Assembly (NCBI RefSeq): GCF_902506145.1
Contig: NZ_LR733520.1
Location: 2,617,771-2,681,770 of the forward strand
Direction: 5' to 3'
Length of the DNA: 64,000 nucleotides
Source: Burkholderia sp. 8Y
GTDB lineage: Bacteria > Pseudomonadota > Gammaproteobacteria > Burkholderiales > Burkholderiaceae
Of this stretch, positions 44,502 to 53,807 are shown in pieces. The notes under the pieces were generated by a model. That model did not search any database and was not told the origin of the DNA. It was given only the letters and a program-made list of their open reading frames with translations. A program made the translations under genes and the position numbers. Each line of letters starts with the position of its first letter. Positions within the stretch are counted from its first letter, which is position 1.

Positions 44502-45215
44502 CTATAACGACTTCGAATCCGACAACGGCGTGTCTTCGAGCGAGCCATCGCCTGTATAGGCGGACAGGTTCATTAATCCGTTACTTTGCGCGTATTGGAA
44601 TAATTCGGAATCACGTTCGATGCCGAGTTTGCGCATCGCCGTGTTCTTCTGCGTGCTGATGGTCTTGATACTGCGCCGCAGTTGTCCCGCGATTTCCGTA
44701 ATGGTCATGCCCGACACGAAGAGGCGCACCACTTCCAGTTCGCGCTTGGACAGGATAACGCCGCGCTGCTGTCCAGACGCGCCGATGCCCATGCTGTCCA
44801 GCGCCGCCTTCACCGACGGCCCGAGATACTCTTGCCCGCGCATCACGTGCTGGATGGCCCAGCCGATATGGTTCATGTCGTCGGCCTTGTTGATGATCGA
44901 CACGACGCCGACTTCGCGCAAACGTTTGAGCAAAGCCGGATTTTCGAGCATGGTCAGCACCACGAGCCGCACCTTCGGAAACTGCCGGCCGATATAGCCG
45001 AGCAGCGGCATGCCGTCGCCGTATGAGCCGCCGGGCATGGCGAGATCGGTCACCAGCACGTCGCACGGCGTTTTCTGCAGCAGCTGGACGAGTTCAGTGG
45101 ACTGACGCGCCTGGCCAACGACATCGACTTCCGGAAACTTGCTGAGCGCCTGCGCGGCGCCGAACAAAATCACAGGATGGTCGTCTGCGATGATGACCTG
45201 AATTCGCTGGCTCAT
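44502..45215 (-). CDS. RcsB-like response regulator (receiver plus LuxR-type HTH)
   Basis: A 237-residue two-domain regulator. The receiver holds acidic residues in IIADDHP, the phospho-acceptor Asp in VLVTDLAMPGG, Thr in VLTMLENP and Lys in INKADDM. The LuxR/NarL-type HTH is LSKRELEVVRLFVSGMTITEIAGQL followed by TISTQKNTAMRKLGI. The wording resembles RcsB. No histidine kinase gene is adjacent, so the partner is elsewhere. It converges on the pyrE terminator. Confidence 0.9.
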   Translation of the reverse strand: MSQRIQVIIADDHPVILFGAAQALSKFPEVDVVGQARQSTELVQLLQKTPCDVLVTDLAMPGGSYGDGMPLLGYIGRQFPKVRLVVLTMLENPALLKRLREVGVVSIINKADDMNHIGWAIQHVMRGQEYLGPSVKAALDSMGIGASGQQRGVILSKRELEVVRLFVSGMTITEIAGQLRRSIKTISTQKNTAMRKLGIERDSELFQYAQSNGLMNLSAYTGDGSLEDTPLSDSKSL

Positions 45216-45493
45216 TTATTCTTCTCCCAAATCCGGTCGACTGACTGCCACGCGAATCAAGTTCAAATGGTTCATATGTTGATCTACGAAGTTGAATCTT
45301 CGCCATCAGCCGCACGCACATAACGAGGACGACTGATTTTGCGCCATAGGTTAAGTCCCAAGGATCAACCTTTTAATGCTTTGTTGCAATGTTAAACTGC
45401 AACCTCCTACGAAGCGCATCACTGAGACAAAAAACATCGTTGCAGTGGGCGAAACGCTGCTATATGAGCTTCAGCCGCTGCCAGGAGTCAGCC

Positions 45494-46087
45494 ATGCGCC
45501 TCGCATGTCGAATCGTGCGTTCGGGTAATGCTGTCGCTGCATTCACGCTCGGCCTCGCCAGTGGGGCGGCGGTTCTGTGTCATGCGCGCGTCGCGGCGGC
45601 GCAAGACGCCTTCTCGGTGACGAGCCCGGAATTGGCGCCGGGCAAGGCCATCGGCCGTGAGCTGCTTTTCAACGAATCGGACTGCAAGGGCGGCAATCGC
45701 TCGCCGCAGCTTTCGTGGCGCGGTGCGCCCGCGCAGACCCGCAGCTTCGCCGTGACGATTTTCGATCCCGACGCGCCCGGCCGTGGCTGGTGGCACTGGG
45801 CTGTCGCCGGCATTCCGCCGACGGTCACGCGCTTGCCGGCAAACGCCAGCGCCTCGGGCGCGCTGCGCAAGATCGGCGCGGTGGAAGCGCGCAACGACTG
45901 GGACACCGACGGCTACGGCGGCCCCTGCCCGCCGCCCGGCAAGCCGCATCGGTATATCGTCACCGTGTACGCGCTCAATAGCGACGACTTGCGCCTGCGC
46001 CAGGGCACGCCCGCGCTCATGTTCGATCACGAGATTCGCGCGACGGCCATCGCAAGCGCGCAACTCACATTCACAGTCGGACGATAG
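45494..46087 (+). CDS. Exported PEBP (YbhB/YbcL) family protein
   Basis: A 197-residue protein. CCAGGAGTC precedes ATG 45494. An N-terminal signal peptide ends near AHARVAAAQDA. The PEBP fold has its ligand-pocket motifs FDPDAPGRGWWHWAV and DGYGGPCPPPGKPHRY. Bacterial members have no firm function; raf-kinase-inhibitor-like binding of anionic ligands is assumed. Periplasmic, single gene. Confidence 0.9.
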   Translation: MRLACRIVRSGNAVAAFTLGLASGAAVLCHARVAAAQDAFSVTSPELAPGKAIGRELLFNESDCKGGNRSPQLSWRGAPAQTRSFAVTIFDPDAPGRGWWHWAVAGIPPTVTRLPANASASGALRKIGAVEARNDWDTDGYGGPCPPPGKPHRYIVTVYALNSDDLRLRQGTPALMFDHEIRATAIASAQLTFTVGR

Positions 46088-46285
46088 CGGCCGCGCCATT
46101 GTTTCGCCGCGTGCGTGCGTTAGCGCCGGTATCGCGAAAATTGGCCGCGCTAGACTGACTGCGTCCGTCCGCCGGTCGCGCTTCTAGCTCGATGTCTCCG
46201 CGAACCGCCTAGTCGTGAAGCACCGGCGGCCATCACGCAACACGCGCGTCGCTGCTCGCGCCGCCACGCGCGGCAAGAGGGAATC

Positions 46286-46885
46286 ATGCCGAACATCGTC
46301 ATCGTGTATCACAGCGGCTACGGTCACACGAAGAAAGTCGCGGAAGCCGTGCTCGCCGGCGCCACCGAAGCCGGCGCGAACGGCAAGCTGATGCCCGTCG
46401 GCGAGGTGGACGACGCCGCATGGGCCGAACTCGAAGCCGCCGACGCCATCATTTTCGGCGCGCCGACCTACATGGGCGGCCCGTCCGCGGACTTCAAGAA
46501 ATTTGCCGACGCCAGCTCCAAGCCCTGGTTCGAGCAGAAGTGGAAGGACAAGATCGCGGCGGGCTTCACCAACTCCGCGCACATGAACGGCGACAAGTTC
46601 CTGACCATTTCCTACTTCGTCACGCTCGCGATGCAGCACGGCATGCTCTGGGTGGGCGCGGGCATGATGCCGTCGAACACGAAAGCCGCCACGCGCAACG
46701 ACCTGAACTTCGTTGGCGGCTTCACGGGGCTGCTCACGCAGTCGCCCGCGGATGCGTCGCCGGAAGAAGCGCCGCCGCCCGGCGATATCGAGACGGCGAA
46801 GACGTTCGGCGCGCGCATCGCCGCCGTCGCGGCGCGCTGGGCGCATCGTCCGGACGAATCCGAGGCGGCACCGGCGACGCCCTGA
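46286..46885 (+). CDS. WrbA-like flavodoxin-fold NAD(P)H:quinone oxidoreductase
   Basis: A 199-residue protein. The FMN phosphate loop is YHSGYGHTKKVAEAV at the N terminus, and a second FMN contact is IIFGAPTYMGGPSADFK. This is the flavodoxin/WrbA family, which reduces quinones by two electrons. The C terminus is Ala-rich and acidic. The start MPNIVIVYHS is standard. It is monocistronic; argC follows 115 bp later. Confidence 0.88.
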   Translation: MPNIVIVYHSGYGHTKKVAEAVLAGATEAGANGKLMPVGEVDDAAWAELEAADAIIFGAPTYMGGPSADFKKFADASSKPWFEQKWKDKIAAGFTNSAHMNGDKFLTISYFVTLAMQHGMLWVGAGMMPSNTKAATRNDLNFVGGFTGLLTQSPADASPEEAPPPGDIETAKTFGARIAAVAARWAHRPDESEAAPATP

Positions 46886-46999
46886 CGCGCGCCGCCGCCG
46901 CATCGACGTCAACCGGACATCAAGCGGCCTCGAAATCGCCTTAGAATGGCGGTTCTGCGGCGGGCGCACGCGCGGCGGCCACGAACCAGCGAGATCGAG

Positions 47000-47953
47000 A
47001 TGACCACGAAAGTATTTGTCGACGGACAGGAAGGCACCACCGGCCTGAAGATTTTCGAATATCTGTCGCAGCGCCGTGACATCGAAGTGCTGCGCATCGA
47101 CGAGGCGAAGCGCAAGGACGTCGAGGAGCGCCGCCGGCTGATCAACGCCTCGGACGTGACGTTCCTATGCCTGCCGGATGTCGCGTCGCGGGAGTCGGTT
47201 GCGCTCGTGGAACCGGGCAACGACCGGACCTGCGTGATCGACGCGAGCACCGCCTTCCGCACGGACGACGACTGGGCGTACGGCCTGCCCGAGCTGTCGC
47301 GCGCGCAGCGCGAGCGGCTGCGCACGGCGAAGCGCATCGCGGTGCCGGGCTGCCACGCGTCGGCGTTCGTTCTGTCCATGCAGCCGCTCGTTGCAGGCGG
47401 GCTCGTGCCGGCCAATTTCCCCGCGCACGCCTATTCGATCACCGGCTACAGCGGCGGCGGCAAGAAGATGATCGCGGAATACGAAGCCGGCGGCGATGCG
47501 CGCCTCGATAGTCCGCGCGCCTACGCGCTCGGCCTGACGCACAAGCATCTGCCGGAGATGTCGGTCCGCACGGGTTTGTCGCGCGCCCCGATTTTCACGC
47601 CGATCGTCGGACCGTTCCTGAAGGGCCTCGCGGTCACCACTTACGTCTCGCCGGACCAGCTCGCGCGTGCTGCCAAGCCGCAGGACGTGCGCGACATGCT
47701 CGCCGAATACTATGCCGGCGAGCCGTTCGTGCGCGTCATGCCGTTCGACGCGGACAGCAATCTGGACAGCGGTTTCTTCGACGTGCAAGCCTGCAACGAC
47801 ACGAATCGCGTCGACGTGTTCGTGTTCGGAAATGACGAGCGTTTCGTCACCGTGACGCGCCTCGACAATCTGGGCAAGGGCGCTTCGGGCGCGGCGATTC
47901 AGTGCATGAACCTCGCCATCGGCGCGGACGAAGCGACCGGACTCGCGCGCTAA
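47000..47953 (+). CDS. argC: N-acetyl-gamma-glutamyl-phosphate reductase, type 2
   Basis: A 317-residue enzyme reducing N-acetylglutamyl phosphate with NADPH in arginine synthesis. The N-terminal segment [19 protein letters not shown] is typical of the shorter type-2 ArgC. The catalytic cysteine lies in VPGCHASAF. The His in THKHLPEM and the glycine-rich [12 protein letters not shown] belong to the active site. ATG 47000 was chosen. A terminator follows 20 bp downstream. Confidence 0.95.
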   Translation: MTTKVFVDGQEGTTGLKIFEYLSQRRDIEVLRIDEAKRKDVEERRRLINASDVTFLCLPDVASRESVALVEPGNDRTCVIDASTAFRTDDDWAYGLPELSRAQRERLRTAKRIAVPGCHASAFVLSMQPLVAGGLVPANFPAHAYSITGYSGGGKKMIAEYEAGGDARLDSPRAYALGLTHKHLPEMSVRTGLSRAPIFTPIVGPFLKGLAVTTYVSPDQLARAAKPQDVRDMLAEYYAGEPFVRVMPFDADSNLDSGFFDVQACNDTNRVDVFVFGNDERFVTVTRLDNLGKGASGAAIQCMNLAIGADEATGLAR

Positions 47954-47974
47954 CTTACGCTTATTCGGCATCTG

Positions 47975-48000
47975 GAGCCGGCCTGCGGGCCGGCTTTTTC
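47975..48000 (+). terminator. Terminator after argC
   Basis: AGCCGGCC / GGCCGGCT stem with a TGCG loop and TTTTTC tail. Confidence 0.9.
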
Positions 48001-48028
48001 ATGCGCCGCAACATACAAGCGACGGACG

Positions 48029-48056
48029 AAAAAAAGCCCGCCTAGGTTGGCGGGCT
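48029..48056 (-). terminator. Terminator after the receiver protein gene
   Basis: On the minus strand AGCCCGCC / GGCGGGCT arms are followed by a run of seven T. Confidence 0.88.
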
Positions 48057-48132
48057 GAATCCATATCAGTGGAGACATGGAGGAGACAGGGACCACTATA
48101 GCAAGAATTTTGGTGCATTGCAACACGATCCA

Positions 48133-48498
48133 TCACGGCTGCGTCATCGACAAGACGAATTGAAGCTGATCCGCCGAAATCGGCTTGACGAGATGGATGT
48201 CGAAGCCAGCCTCGAGCGTCATTTCGCGATGTTGCGGCTGGCCCCAGCCGGTCAGCGCGACGAGGAGCATGGCGGCTCCGTTCGGCGCCTTGCGCAGTTC
48301 GCGCGCGGCGGCGAGGCCGTCGACGAGCGGCATGCCGAGATCGAGAATCACCACTTCCGGCGCGAACTGCGCCGCCACTTCTACCGCCTGCGCGCCGTTG
48401 GCAGCGAGTGCGACTTCGTGGCCCATGCCGTTGAGAAGATTCGCGAGGCCGGCGAGCGCGTCGTCGTCGTCATCGGCTATCAGGATGCGCTTGCTCAC
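48133..48498 (-). CDS. Single-domain response regulator
   Basis: A 121-residue receiver domain with no output domain. Acidic pocket LIADDDDDAL, phospho-acceptor Asp in VILDLGMPLVDG, Thr in VALTGWGQ and Lys in HLVKPIS are all present, so it should be phosphorylatable. The same architecture occurs again at 58,258. It begins just upstream of an exported-protein gene on the same strand (7 bp gap), so both may be one transcript. The kinase partner is unknown. Confidence 0.9.
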   Translation of the reverse strand: MSKRILIADDDDDALAGLANLLNGMGHEVALAANGAQAVEVAAQFAPEVVILDLGMPLVDGLAAARELRKAPNGAAMLLVALTGWGQPQHREMTLEAGFDIHLVKPISADQLQFVLSMTQP

Positions 48499-48505
48499 GA
48501 TGGCC

Positions 48506-48940
48506 TCACCGGGTTGCGTGGATTTCGAGCTTCAGTTTGTTCGAGCCGGCCTGTGCCGCCGTGATTTCCGTGCGCGCGCCGCGTGCGCCGACATAGAAAT
48601 GCTGGCGAGCGGGCGAGTTCTGATCGTGCGTGGCGTCGGGCAGGCAGGAGGCGATGTCGGCGGCCACGCCTTGCAGCGCGTCGGCGCCGGAGCTGCCGTG
48701 CGGCGTCCAAGTGCAGCGATAGTCGGTCTGGGAGGCGGCGCATTGGGCGTCGTCGCCGTAGGGCAGCGCGAGCGGCCGACCGTCGATGGCCGTCAGCGAG
48801 GAGAACGTCGGCGATGCCGCCACGATGTGCTTCAGGGCATCGCAAGAGCTGGGCGTATCGTCGGCGCGGGCGGCGGGCGCGGTCGTCAGCACACCGCAAT
48901 AAAGTGCGGCGAACGCGACGTTGAAGGTCTTCCCATGCAT
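48506..48940 (-). CDS. Exported hypothetical protein
   Basis: A 144-residue protein. CAGGAGA lies 6 nt before ATG 48940. The signal peptide MHGKTFNVAFAALYCGVL continues to a cleavage site near PAARADD. The mature part has four or five cysteines (SSCDALK, QCAAS, YRCTW, ASCLPD), suggesting disulfides. No family is recognised. The receiver gene follows after 7 bp, so they may be co-transcribed. Confidence 0.75.
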   Translation of the reverse strand: MHGKTFNVAFAALYCGVLTTAPAARADDTPSSCDALKHIVAASPTFSSLTAIDGRPLALPYGDDAQCAASQTDYRCTWTPHGSSGADALQGVAADIASCLPDATHDQNSPARQHFYVGARGARTEITAAQAGSNKLKLEIHATR

Positions 48941-49204
48941 CCGTGTCTCCTGTGGGCGGTCACTGCGGCTTGAGCTTTCCACCGCCAACCTCAGCGGATC
49001 GGTCAGCCGCGGTCGGCTCGCGACCGGCACCCATCTGATCGTGCATCGCCCCAAACGTAAGACCGATCACGATGGCTACTATCCCCCGCCCAGCGGCCCG
49101 CGTATGTTCGGAAGCGAATGAAGGCTCGACATAAGTCGAGCAAACCGTGCGCCCGTTCGGGCGAGGCTTCGAGGGCGAACGCACACAGGATCGGCCGAAG
49201 ATGC

Positions 49205-49867
49205 TCAGTGCCGAAGCAGCGCCATCATCGCGCCGAAGCCGATGAACACGCCGCCCGTCAGCCGGTTGAATGCCTTCGCGACCGCCGCGCTTTTCAGCTT
49301 CTCGCCGATGCGCGCGCCGAGCCCCGCATAGACCGCGAACCAGCTCACCTCGATTACCGCGAGCGTCGCGACGAGCACCGCGAATTGCGGCAGCACAGGC
49401 CGCGCCGCGTCGATGAATTGCGGCAGCAGCGCCGCCGCGAAGAGCATTGACTTGGGATTGCTGCCCGCAACGATAAAGCCGTTGCGAAAGAGCGCCGCCG
49501 GTTTCGCGTACGGCGTCGGCGCTTCGCTGCTTTCGCCGCTTTGATCGCTTTGATCGCTTTGGTCGCGAACCGCAATCGCGCTCGCCTTCGCGCGCCAGCT
49601 TTTGACGCCTAGCCAAACGAGATACGCCGCGCCGATAAGACGCAGCGCATCGAAGAGACGCGGCCACGCTTCGAGAAACACGCCGAGCCCTGCCGCCGAC
49701 ACCGACACCATCAGAACGAGCGCGCCGAGAGAGCCGGCCATCGTCGCGATGGAGCGGCGCAGGCCGAAGCGTGCGCCGTGCGTCATCACGAGCAGCATGG
49801 TGGGGCCTGGAATAGCGGATACGACGAACACCGTGGCGACGAACATCCACCAGACATGCAGACTCAT
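49205..49867 (-). CDS. LysE/RhtB-family amino-acid exporter
   Basis: A 220-residue inner-membrane protein with about six hydrophobic helices. The N-terminal signature SAIPGPTMLLVMTHGARFGLRRS is typical of LysE/RhtB translocators that export amino acids or homoserine lactones. The cytoplasmic loop near residues 100-115 has a short repeat DQSDQSDQSGESSE encoded by a 9-bp-like DNA repeat. The substrate is unknown. Confidence 0.92.
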   Translation of the reverse strand: MSLHVWWMFVATVFVVSAIPGPTMLLVMTHGARFGLRRSIATMAGSLGALVLMVSVSAAGLGVFLEAWPRLFDALRLIGAAYLVWLGVKSWRAKASAIAVRDQSDQSDQSGESSEAPTPYAKPAALFRNGFIVAGSNPKSMLFAAALLPQFIDAARPVLPQFAVLVATLAVIEVSWFAVYAGLGARIGEKLKSAAVAKAFNRLTGGVFIGFGAMMALLRH

Positions 49868-49925
49868 TGCGGCTCACCAGGAAGAAAGCGGGACCGCGAT
49901 TATGCCGCGTCTTCCCGCCTTGAAC

Positions 49926-50798
49926 TCACTGCCCCGCGCGCCGCGCCGCCACTTCGCCCAGCACGGCGAAGTCCTTCTCGCCGTCGCCGTGAGCGAGGGC
50001 ATCCACGAGGTTGTCGCGCACGACGCTCGCGACGGGCAACGGCACGTTCACCGCGTCGCCGGCGGCAATCGCGAGCCGCACGTCCTTCAACCCGAGCCGC
50101 GCCTTGAAGAGCGCCGGTTCATAGCGGCGCTCGGCGATCATCTTGCCGTAGCCCTGATACACCGGCCCCGGAAACAGCGAGTTCGTGATGACGTCGAGGA
50201 ACGTCTGCGCCTCGATGCCGTGTCCGGTGACGAGCGCCGCCGCCTCGCCGACGGTTTCGATCGCCGCGCCCAGCATGAAATTCGCCGCCAGCTTCAGCAC
50301 GTTCGCGTGTTCCGGCTGCTGACCGACGCGCCACGTCTTCTGGCCGATCGCGTCGAACACCGGCTGCACGCGGTCGATGTCCGCGTCCGCGCCCGCCGCG
50401 AGAATGTTCAGCTTGCCCGCCGCGGCGACATCGGGCCGGCCGAGCACCGGCGCGGCGACATAGCCGACGCCGTGCTGCGCGTGCAACTGCGCGAGTTCGA
50501 CGGCGAGCGCAGTCGAAATCGTCGCCATGTTCACGTGCACGAGGCCCTTCGAAGCATGCTTGAGCAAGCCGCCTTCGACCAGAACGGAGCGCAGCGCGTG
50601 GTCGTCGGCGAGCATGGAGAAGACGGCATCGCCGGAAAACGCCTGCTCGGGCGTATCGACCACCGACGCGCCCTGGTCCGCCAGCGCCCGCGTCTTGTCG
50701 CGCGAGCGGTTCCACACGCGCACCGAGTGGCCCGCCTTCAACGCGTTGCTCGCCATCGCGCCGCCCATTTCGCCCAATCCGATGAATCCGATATCCAT
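49926..50798 (-). CDS. NAD(P)-dependent 3-hydroxyisobutyrate dehydrogenase-like protein
   Basis: A 290-residue beta-hydroxyacid dehydrogenase. The nucleotide fold begins MDIGFIGLGEMGGAMASNALKAG. The substrate motif that normally reads DAPVSGG is here VAAPVLGRPDVA, typical of the GLYR1-like branch. The catalytic lysine lies in KLAANFMLG. The reaction is reduction or oxidation of a small hydroxyacid; the substrate is unknown. ATG 50798 gives the exact family start. Confidence 0.88.
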   Translation of the reverse strand: MDIGFIGLGEMGGAMASNALKAGHSVRVWNRSRDKTRALADQGASVVDTPEQAFSGDAVFSMLADDHALRSVLVEGGLLKHASKGLVHVNMATISTALAVELAQLHAQHGVGYVAAPVLGRPDVAAAGKLNILAAGADADIDRVQPVFDAIGQKTWRVGQQPEHANVLKLAANFMLGAAIETVGEAAALVTGHGIEAQTFLDVITNSLFPGPVYQGYGKMIAERRYEPALFKARLGLKDVRLAIAAGDAVNVPLPVASVVRDNLVDALAHGDGEKDFAVLGEVAARRAGQ

Positions 50799-50921
50799 TG
50801 CCTGTGCGCTCCTTGCGTCATGAATGATCTGTCGCGGCCACGCCCACGGCGCGCGGCCCGTGCGCCAGTAGAGCACATCGCCCGTCAGCACGCAGCGGCG
50901 CCCGATGCCATACTTGCCTGC

Positions 50922-51680
50922 ATGGTCAACGCGCGCTTTCATTTCCACGATGAACTGAACGACTTCCTCGCCCGGCCGCAGCGAGGGCGCACGTTCGAGT
51001 GCGCGTGCGCGCCCACGTCGTCGACCAAGCATATGATCGAAGCCCTCGGCGTGCCGCACACGGAAGTCGGGCTGATCTTGCGCAACGGCCTTCCCGCTGG
51101 CTTCGACGCGCAGATTCAGTCCGGCGACTTCATCGAGGTCTTCGCGGCGGGCCACGCGCGGCCCGATCTCGCGGATGGCGGCTCGCTGCTGCGCCCGCCC
51201 TTGCAGCCGGCGGATCTGCGCTTCATCGCGGACGCGCATCTCGGCGGGCTCGCGCAACTGCTGCGGCTCGCGGGCTTCGACACGCGCTACGACAACAACT
51301 TCGCCGACGATGAAATCGAGCGCCTCGCGCACGACGAATCGCGCATCGTGCTGACGCGCGACCGCGAGTTGCTCAAGCGCCGCACGGTGCTGCACGGCTG
51401 CTACGTGCGCGCGCTGCAACCGGAAGAACAATGGCGCGAGATCGCGGAGCGGCTGGATCTCGCCGCGCATGTGCGCGCATTCCGCCTGTGCCTGATGTGC
51501 AACGCGCCGCTGCGCCCCGCCGCGCCCGACGAGATCGACGGTCGCGTGCCGGACGGCGTGCGCGAACGCCATACACGCTTCGTCACCTGCGATGTCTGCC
51601 GTCGCGTGTTCTGGGAAGGCTCGCATTGGCGGCGCATGCGCGCGCGCATCGATGCGATGGCGGAACCCGGTCCGGCATGA
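50922..51680 (+). CDS. Mut7-C RNase-domain protein with ubiquitin-like N terminus
   Basis: A 252-residue protein. Residues 1-85 form a Mut7-C ubiquitin-like domain (ARFHFHDELNDFL, GLPAGFDAQIQSGDFIEVF). Residues 95-190 are the PIN-like Mut7-C domain with acidic residues in FIADAHLGGLAQLLRLAGFD, DDEIERLA and VLTRDREL. The C terminus has a zinc ribbon, CLMCNAPLRP...CDVCRRVFW. Cytoplasmic RNase activity is presumed from the family but unproven. An upstream start at 50,820 is possible. Confidence 0.88.
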   Translation: MVNARFHFHDELNDFLARPQRGRTFECACAPTSSTKHMIEALGVPHTEVGLILRNGLPAGFDAQIQSGDFIEVFAAGHARPDLADGGSLLRPPLQPADLRFIADAHLGGLAQLLRLAGFDTRYDNNFADDEIERLAHDESRIVLTRDRELLKRRTVLHGCYVRALQPEEQWREIAERLDLAAHVRAFRLCLMCNAPLRPAAPDEIDGRVPDGVRERHTRFVTCDVCRRVFWEGSHWRRMRARIDAMAEPGPA

Positions 51681-51756
51681 GTCACGCGTGAGGCAAAGCG
51701 CGCTAGCCGGGCCAGTACAATACGGCTCCATCGAAACTGCGGCCCCGGAGCATCAC

Positions 51757-52026
51757 ATGAACAAATTTCAGCTGGAACAAACCAAGGCATTCAAGCTCGC
51801 CAACGATCTGAAGCAAGGCGGCCGCTCACGCGCGGGCGCGGCTGACGCGCCGAAAACCGACCGCCGCGAGCAGCGCAAGCTCGATCAGGCGAAAGGGCTC
51901 GTGCCCTTCGCGTGCAAGCTCGACGAGAAGCTCGTGAAGCAACTGAAGGAACGCGCTGAAACTCACGAAGGCGGCATGACCGAAGTGCTCGCCGAACTGC
52001 TGGTCGCGGCGGGCCTTGCGCGTTGA
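51757..52026 (+). CDS. Small conserved-looking hypothetical protein
   Basis: An 89-residue basic protein. The C-terminal half, KGLVPFACKLDEKLVKQLKERAETHEGG, is helical and resembles ribbon-helix-helix-like or plasmid-partition tails, but I cannot assign it. The ATG at 51757 follows CCCCGGAGCATCAC, with GGAG 8 nt upstream. It lies between Mut7-C and the opposite-strand cupin gene. Confidence 0.7.
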   Translation: MNKFQLEQTKAFKLANDLKQGGRSRAGAADAPKTDRREQRKLDQAKGLVPFACKLDEKLVKQLKERAETHEGGMTEVLAELLVAAGLAR

Positions 52027-52033
52027 GCGCCGC

Positions 52034-52345
52034 TCAGACGCTGCCTTCTTTTTCGATCACCAGAATGCGCGCCGCGCCGACCGGCTCGGCGTAATGCTCG
52101 TCGCCGGCCTGCGCGTGGAAGATATCGCCCGCGTTGAGCGTGACCGTGCGCTCGCCTTGCGCGTCGCGCACGTGCATCCGCACCACGCCGTCCATGACGG
52201 CGAACACTTCCTCGCCGTCGTTGACGTGCCACTTGTACGGCGCGTCCGTCCAGTGCAGACGGCACGACGTGCCGTTCATCACGCAGATATCGAGCGCGCC
52301 CCACGCGCGCTCGGCTGTGAACTTGCCGCTTTCGATCACTTTCAT
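52034..52345 (-). CDS. Cupin-domain protein
   Basis: A 103-residue single-cupin protein. Metal-site residues are WHVNDGEEVFAVMDG and AGDIFHAQAGDEHYAEP. Cupins of this size bind small molecules or act in sugar or antibiotic metabolism; no substrate can be inferred. It starts 10 bp after the ProP-type transporter's stop, so the transporter and cupin are probably one operon. Confidence 0.85.
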   Translation of the reverse strand: MKVIESGKFTAERAWGALDICVMNGTSCRLHWTDAPYKWHVNDGEEVFAVMDGVVRMHVRDAQGERTVTLNAGDIFHAQAGDEHYAEPVGAARILVIEKEGSV

Positions 52346-52355
52346 GTGATGCCGC

Positions 52356-53645
52356 CTAGCGTGTGAAATCGCGCGCGTCGTCCACATCGCCGTGGCGCGT
52401 CGCGGGAATCGCCGCCACCGCGATCAGCGAGAGCACGAGGCCGGCCATCACGTAAAAGGTCGGCGCGAGTTGCGAACCCGTGACGCGAATGAGCCACGTC
52501 ACGATGAACTGTCCGAAGCCGCCGAAGATCATCACCGCGAAGTTGTACGCGAGCGAGAGGCCCGTCGAGCGCACGTGCGCGGGAAAAAGCTCGGAGAGCA
52601 GCGCGCCGAACGGCCCGTAATAGCCCGACAGCACGATCGAGAGGAGAGCCTGCACGATCACGAGCCGCAGCACGCTCGGCTCCGAAGCGAGCCACGCAAA
52701 GAGCGGGTAAATGATGACGAGCGTGATGAACAGCGACCAGAGCGTGAGCGTCTTGCGTCCGATGCGGTCGGACCACGCACCCGCCACCGGCGAAAGCACC
52801 GTCAACAGCAGATTGCCGACGATCAGCGCGGTGAACGACTGCCCGTACGGCAGCTTCAGTTGCTTGACCGCGAAGGTCGGCAGATACGCGATCAGCACAT
52901 AGACCGTCACCGTCAGCGCGATCACCGAGCCGAGACCGCATAGCACCTCGCGGCCATGCGTGCGGAAGACTTCGCCGAGCGTCGCGCGGCGCGCGGCCTT
53001 CTTCACGTGCATGAACGCTTCCGTGTCCGACATGTTGCGGCGGATATACAGACCGATCGGCCCGATCACGAGCCCGATGATGAACGGCACGCGCCAGCCC
53101 CACGACTCCAGCGCCTCTGGCGACAGCCCGCGCGAGATCGCCGCGCCCACGACCGCGCCGAGCAGCAGCGCCGCCGCCTGACTCGCCATCTGGAAGCTGC
53201 CGTAAAAGCCGCGCTTGGAGAACGGCGCGGCCTCGATGAGAAGCGCGGTGGAACTGCCGAACTCGCCGCCCGCCGAGAAGCCCTGTATGAGCCGCGCGAC
53301 GACGATCAGAATCGGCGCGCCGATGCCGATGGCCGAGTAAGGCGGCGCAATCGCGAGCAGCAGAATGCCCACTGTCATCAGCGCGATCACGAGCGTGAGC
53401 GCCGGCTTGCGCCCGGCGCGGTCCGCATACAGCCCGAGCACGATGCCGCCTACCGGCCGCATCACGAAGGCCACGCCGAAGCTCGCGGTGGTGAGCAGCA
53501 CCGACGAGTAATCACTTTCGCTCGGAAAGAAGAGCCGCGCGATCACAACCGTCATGAAACCGAACACGACGAAGTCGTACCATTCGAGCGCGTTGCCGAT
53601 CACCGCCGCGCTCACCGCGCGCACATTCAATGGTCTGCCTGCCAT
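52356..53645 (-). CDS. MHS-family (ProP/ShiA-like) metabolite:proton symporter
   Basis: A 429-residue MFS protein with 12 predicted helices. It begins with the MHS hallmark VIGNALEWYDFVVFGFMT and has FVMRPVGGIVLGLYADRAGRK and LIQGFSAGGEFGSS. These carry osmolytes or organic acids with protons. The substrate is unknown. The start MAGRPLN is the natural one. The downstream cupin gene is 10 bp away. Confidence 0.92.
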   Translation of the reverse strand: MAGRPLNVRAVSAAVIGNALEWYDFVVFGFMTVVIARLFFPSESDYSSVLLTTASFGVAFVMRPVGGIVLGLYADRAGRKPALTLVIALMTVGILLLAIAPPYSAIGIGAPILIVVARLIQGFSAGGEFGSSTALLIEAAPFSKRGFYGSFQMASQAAALLLGAVVGAAISRGLSPEALESWGWRVPFIIGLVIGPIGLYIRRNMSDTEAFMHVKKAARRATLGEVFRTHGREVLCGLGSVIALTVTVYVLIAYLPTFAVKQLKLPYGQSFTALIVGNLLLTVLSPVAGAWSDRIGRKTLTLWSLFITLVIIYPLFAWLASEPSVLRLVIVQALLSIVLSGYYGPFGALLSELFPAHVRSTGLSLAYNFAVMIFGGFGQFIVTWLIRVTGSQLAPTFYVMAGLVLSLIAVAAIPATRHGDVDDARDFTR

Positions 53646-53749
53646 GCGTATCCCTTGTGGTCGTTGGTTGATCGGCGCCGTGCATGTGCGGCCGGGGATC
53701 GTGGTGCCTTGGCGAGTGTAAAGACCGGGCGTTGCCTTATCAAGCGACG

Positions 53750-53788
53750 AAGAAAAGCGCGCCGGGCTTGGCAGCCGGGCGCGCTTCT
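53750..53788 (-). terminator. Terminator after the HiPIP gene
   Basis: On the minus strand AAGCGCGCCCGGCT / AGCCCGGCGCGCTT arms with a GCCA loop and TTTTC tail. Confidence 0.85.
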
Positions 53789-53807
53789 TCTTACCGTTGT
53801 TTCGGGA

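Noticed and set aside
46184-46969. 261-aa minus-strand frame
   Set aside because: It mirrors the WrbA-like gene, which has clear flavodoxin motifs.
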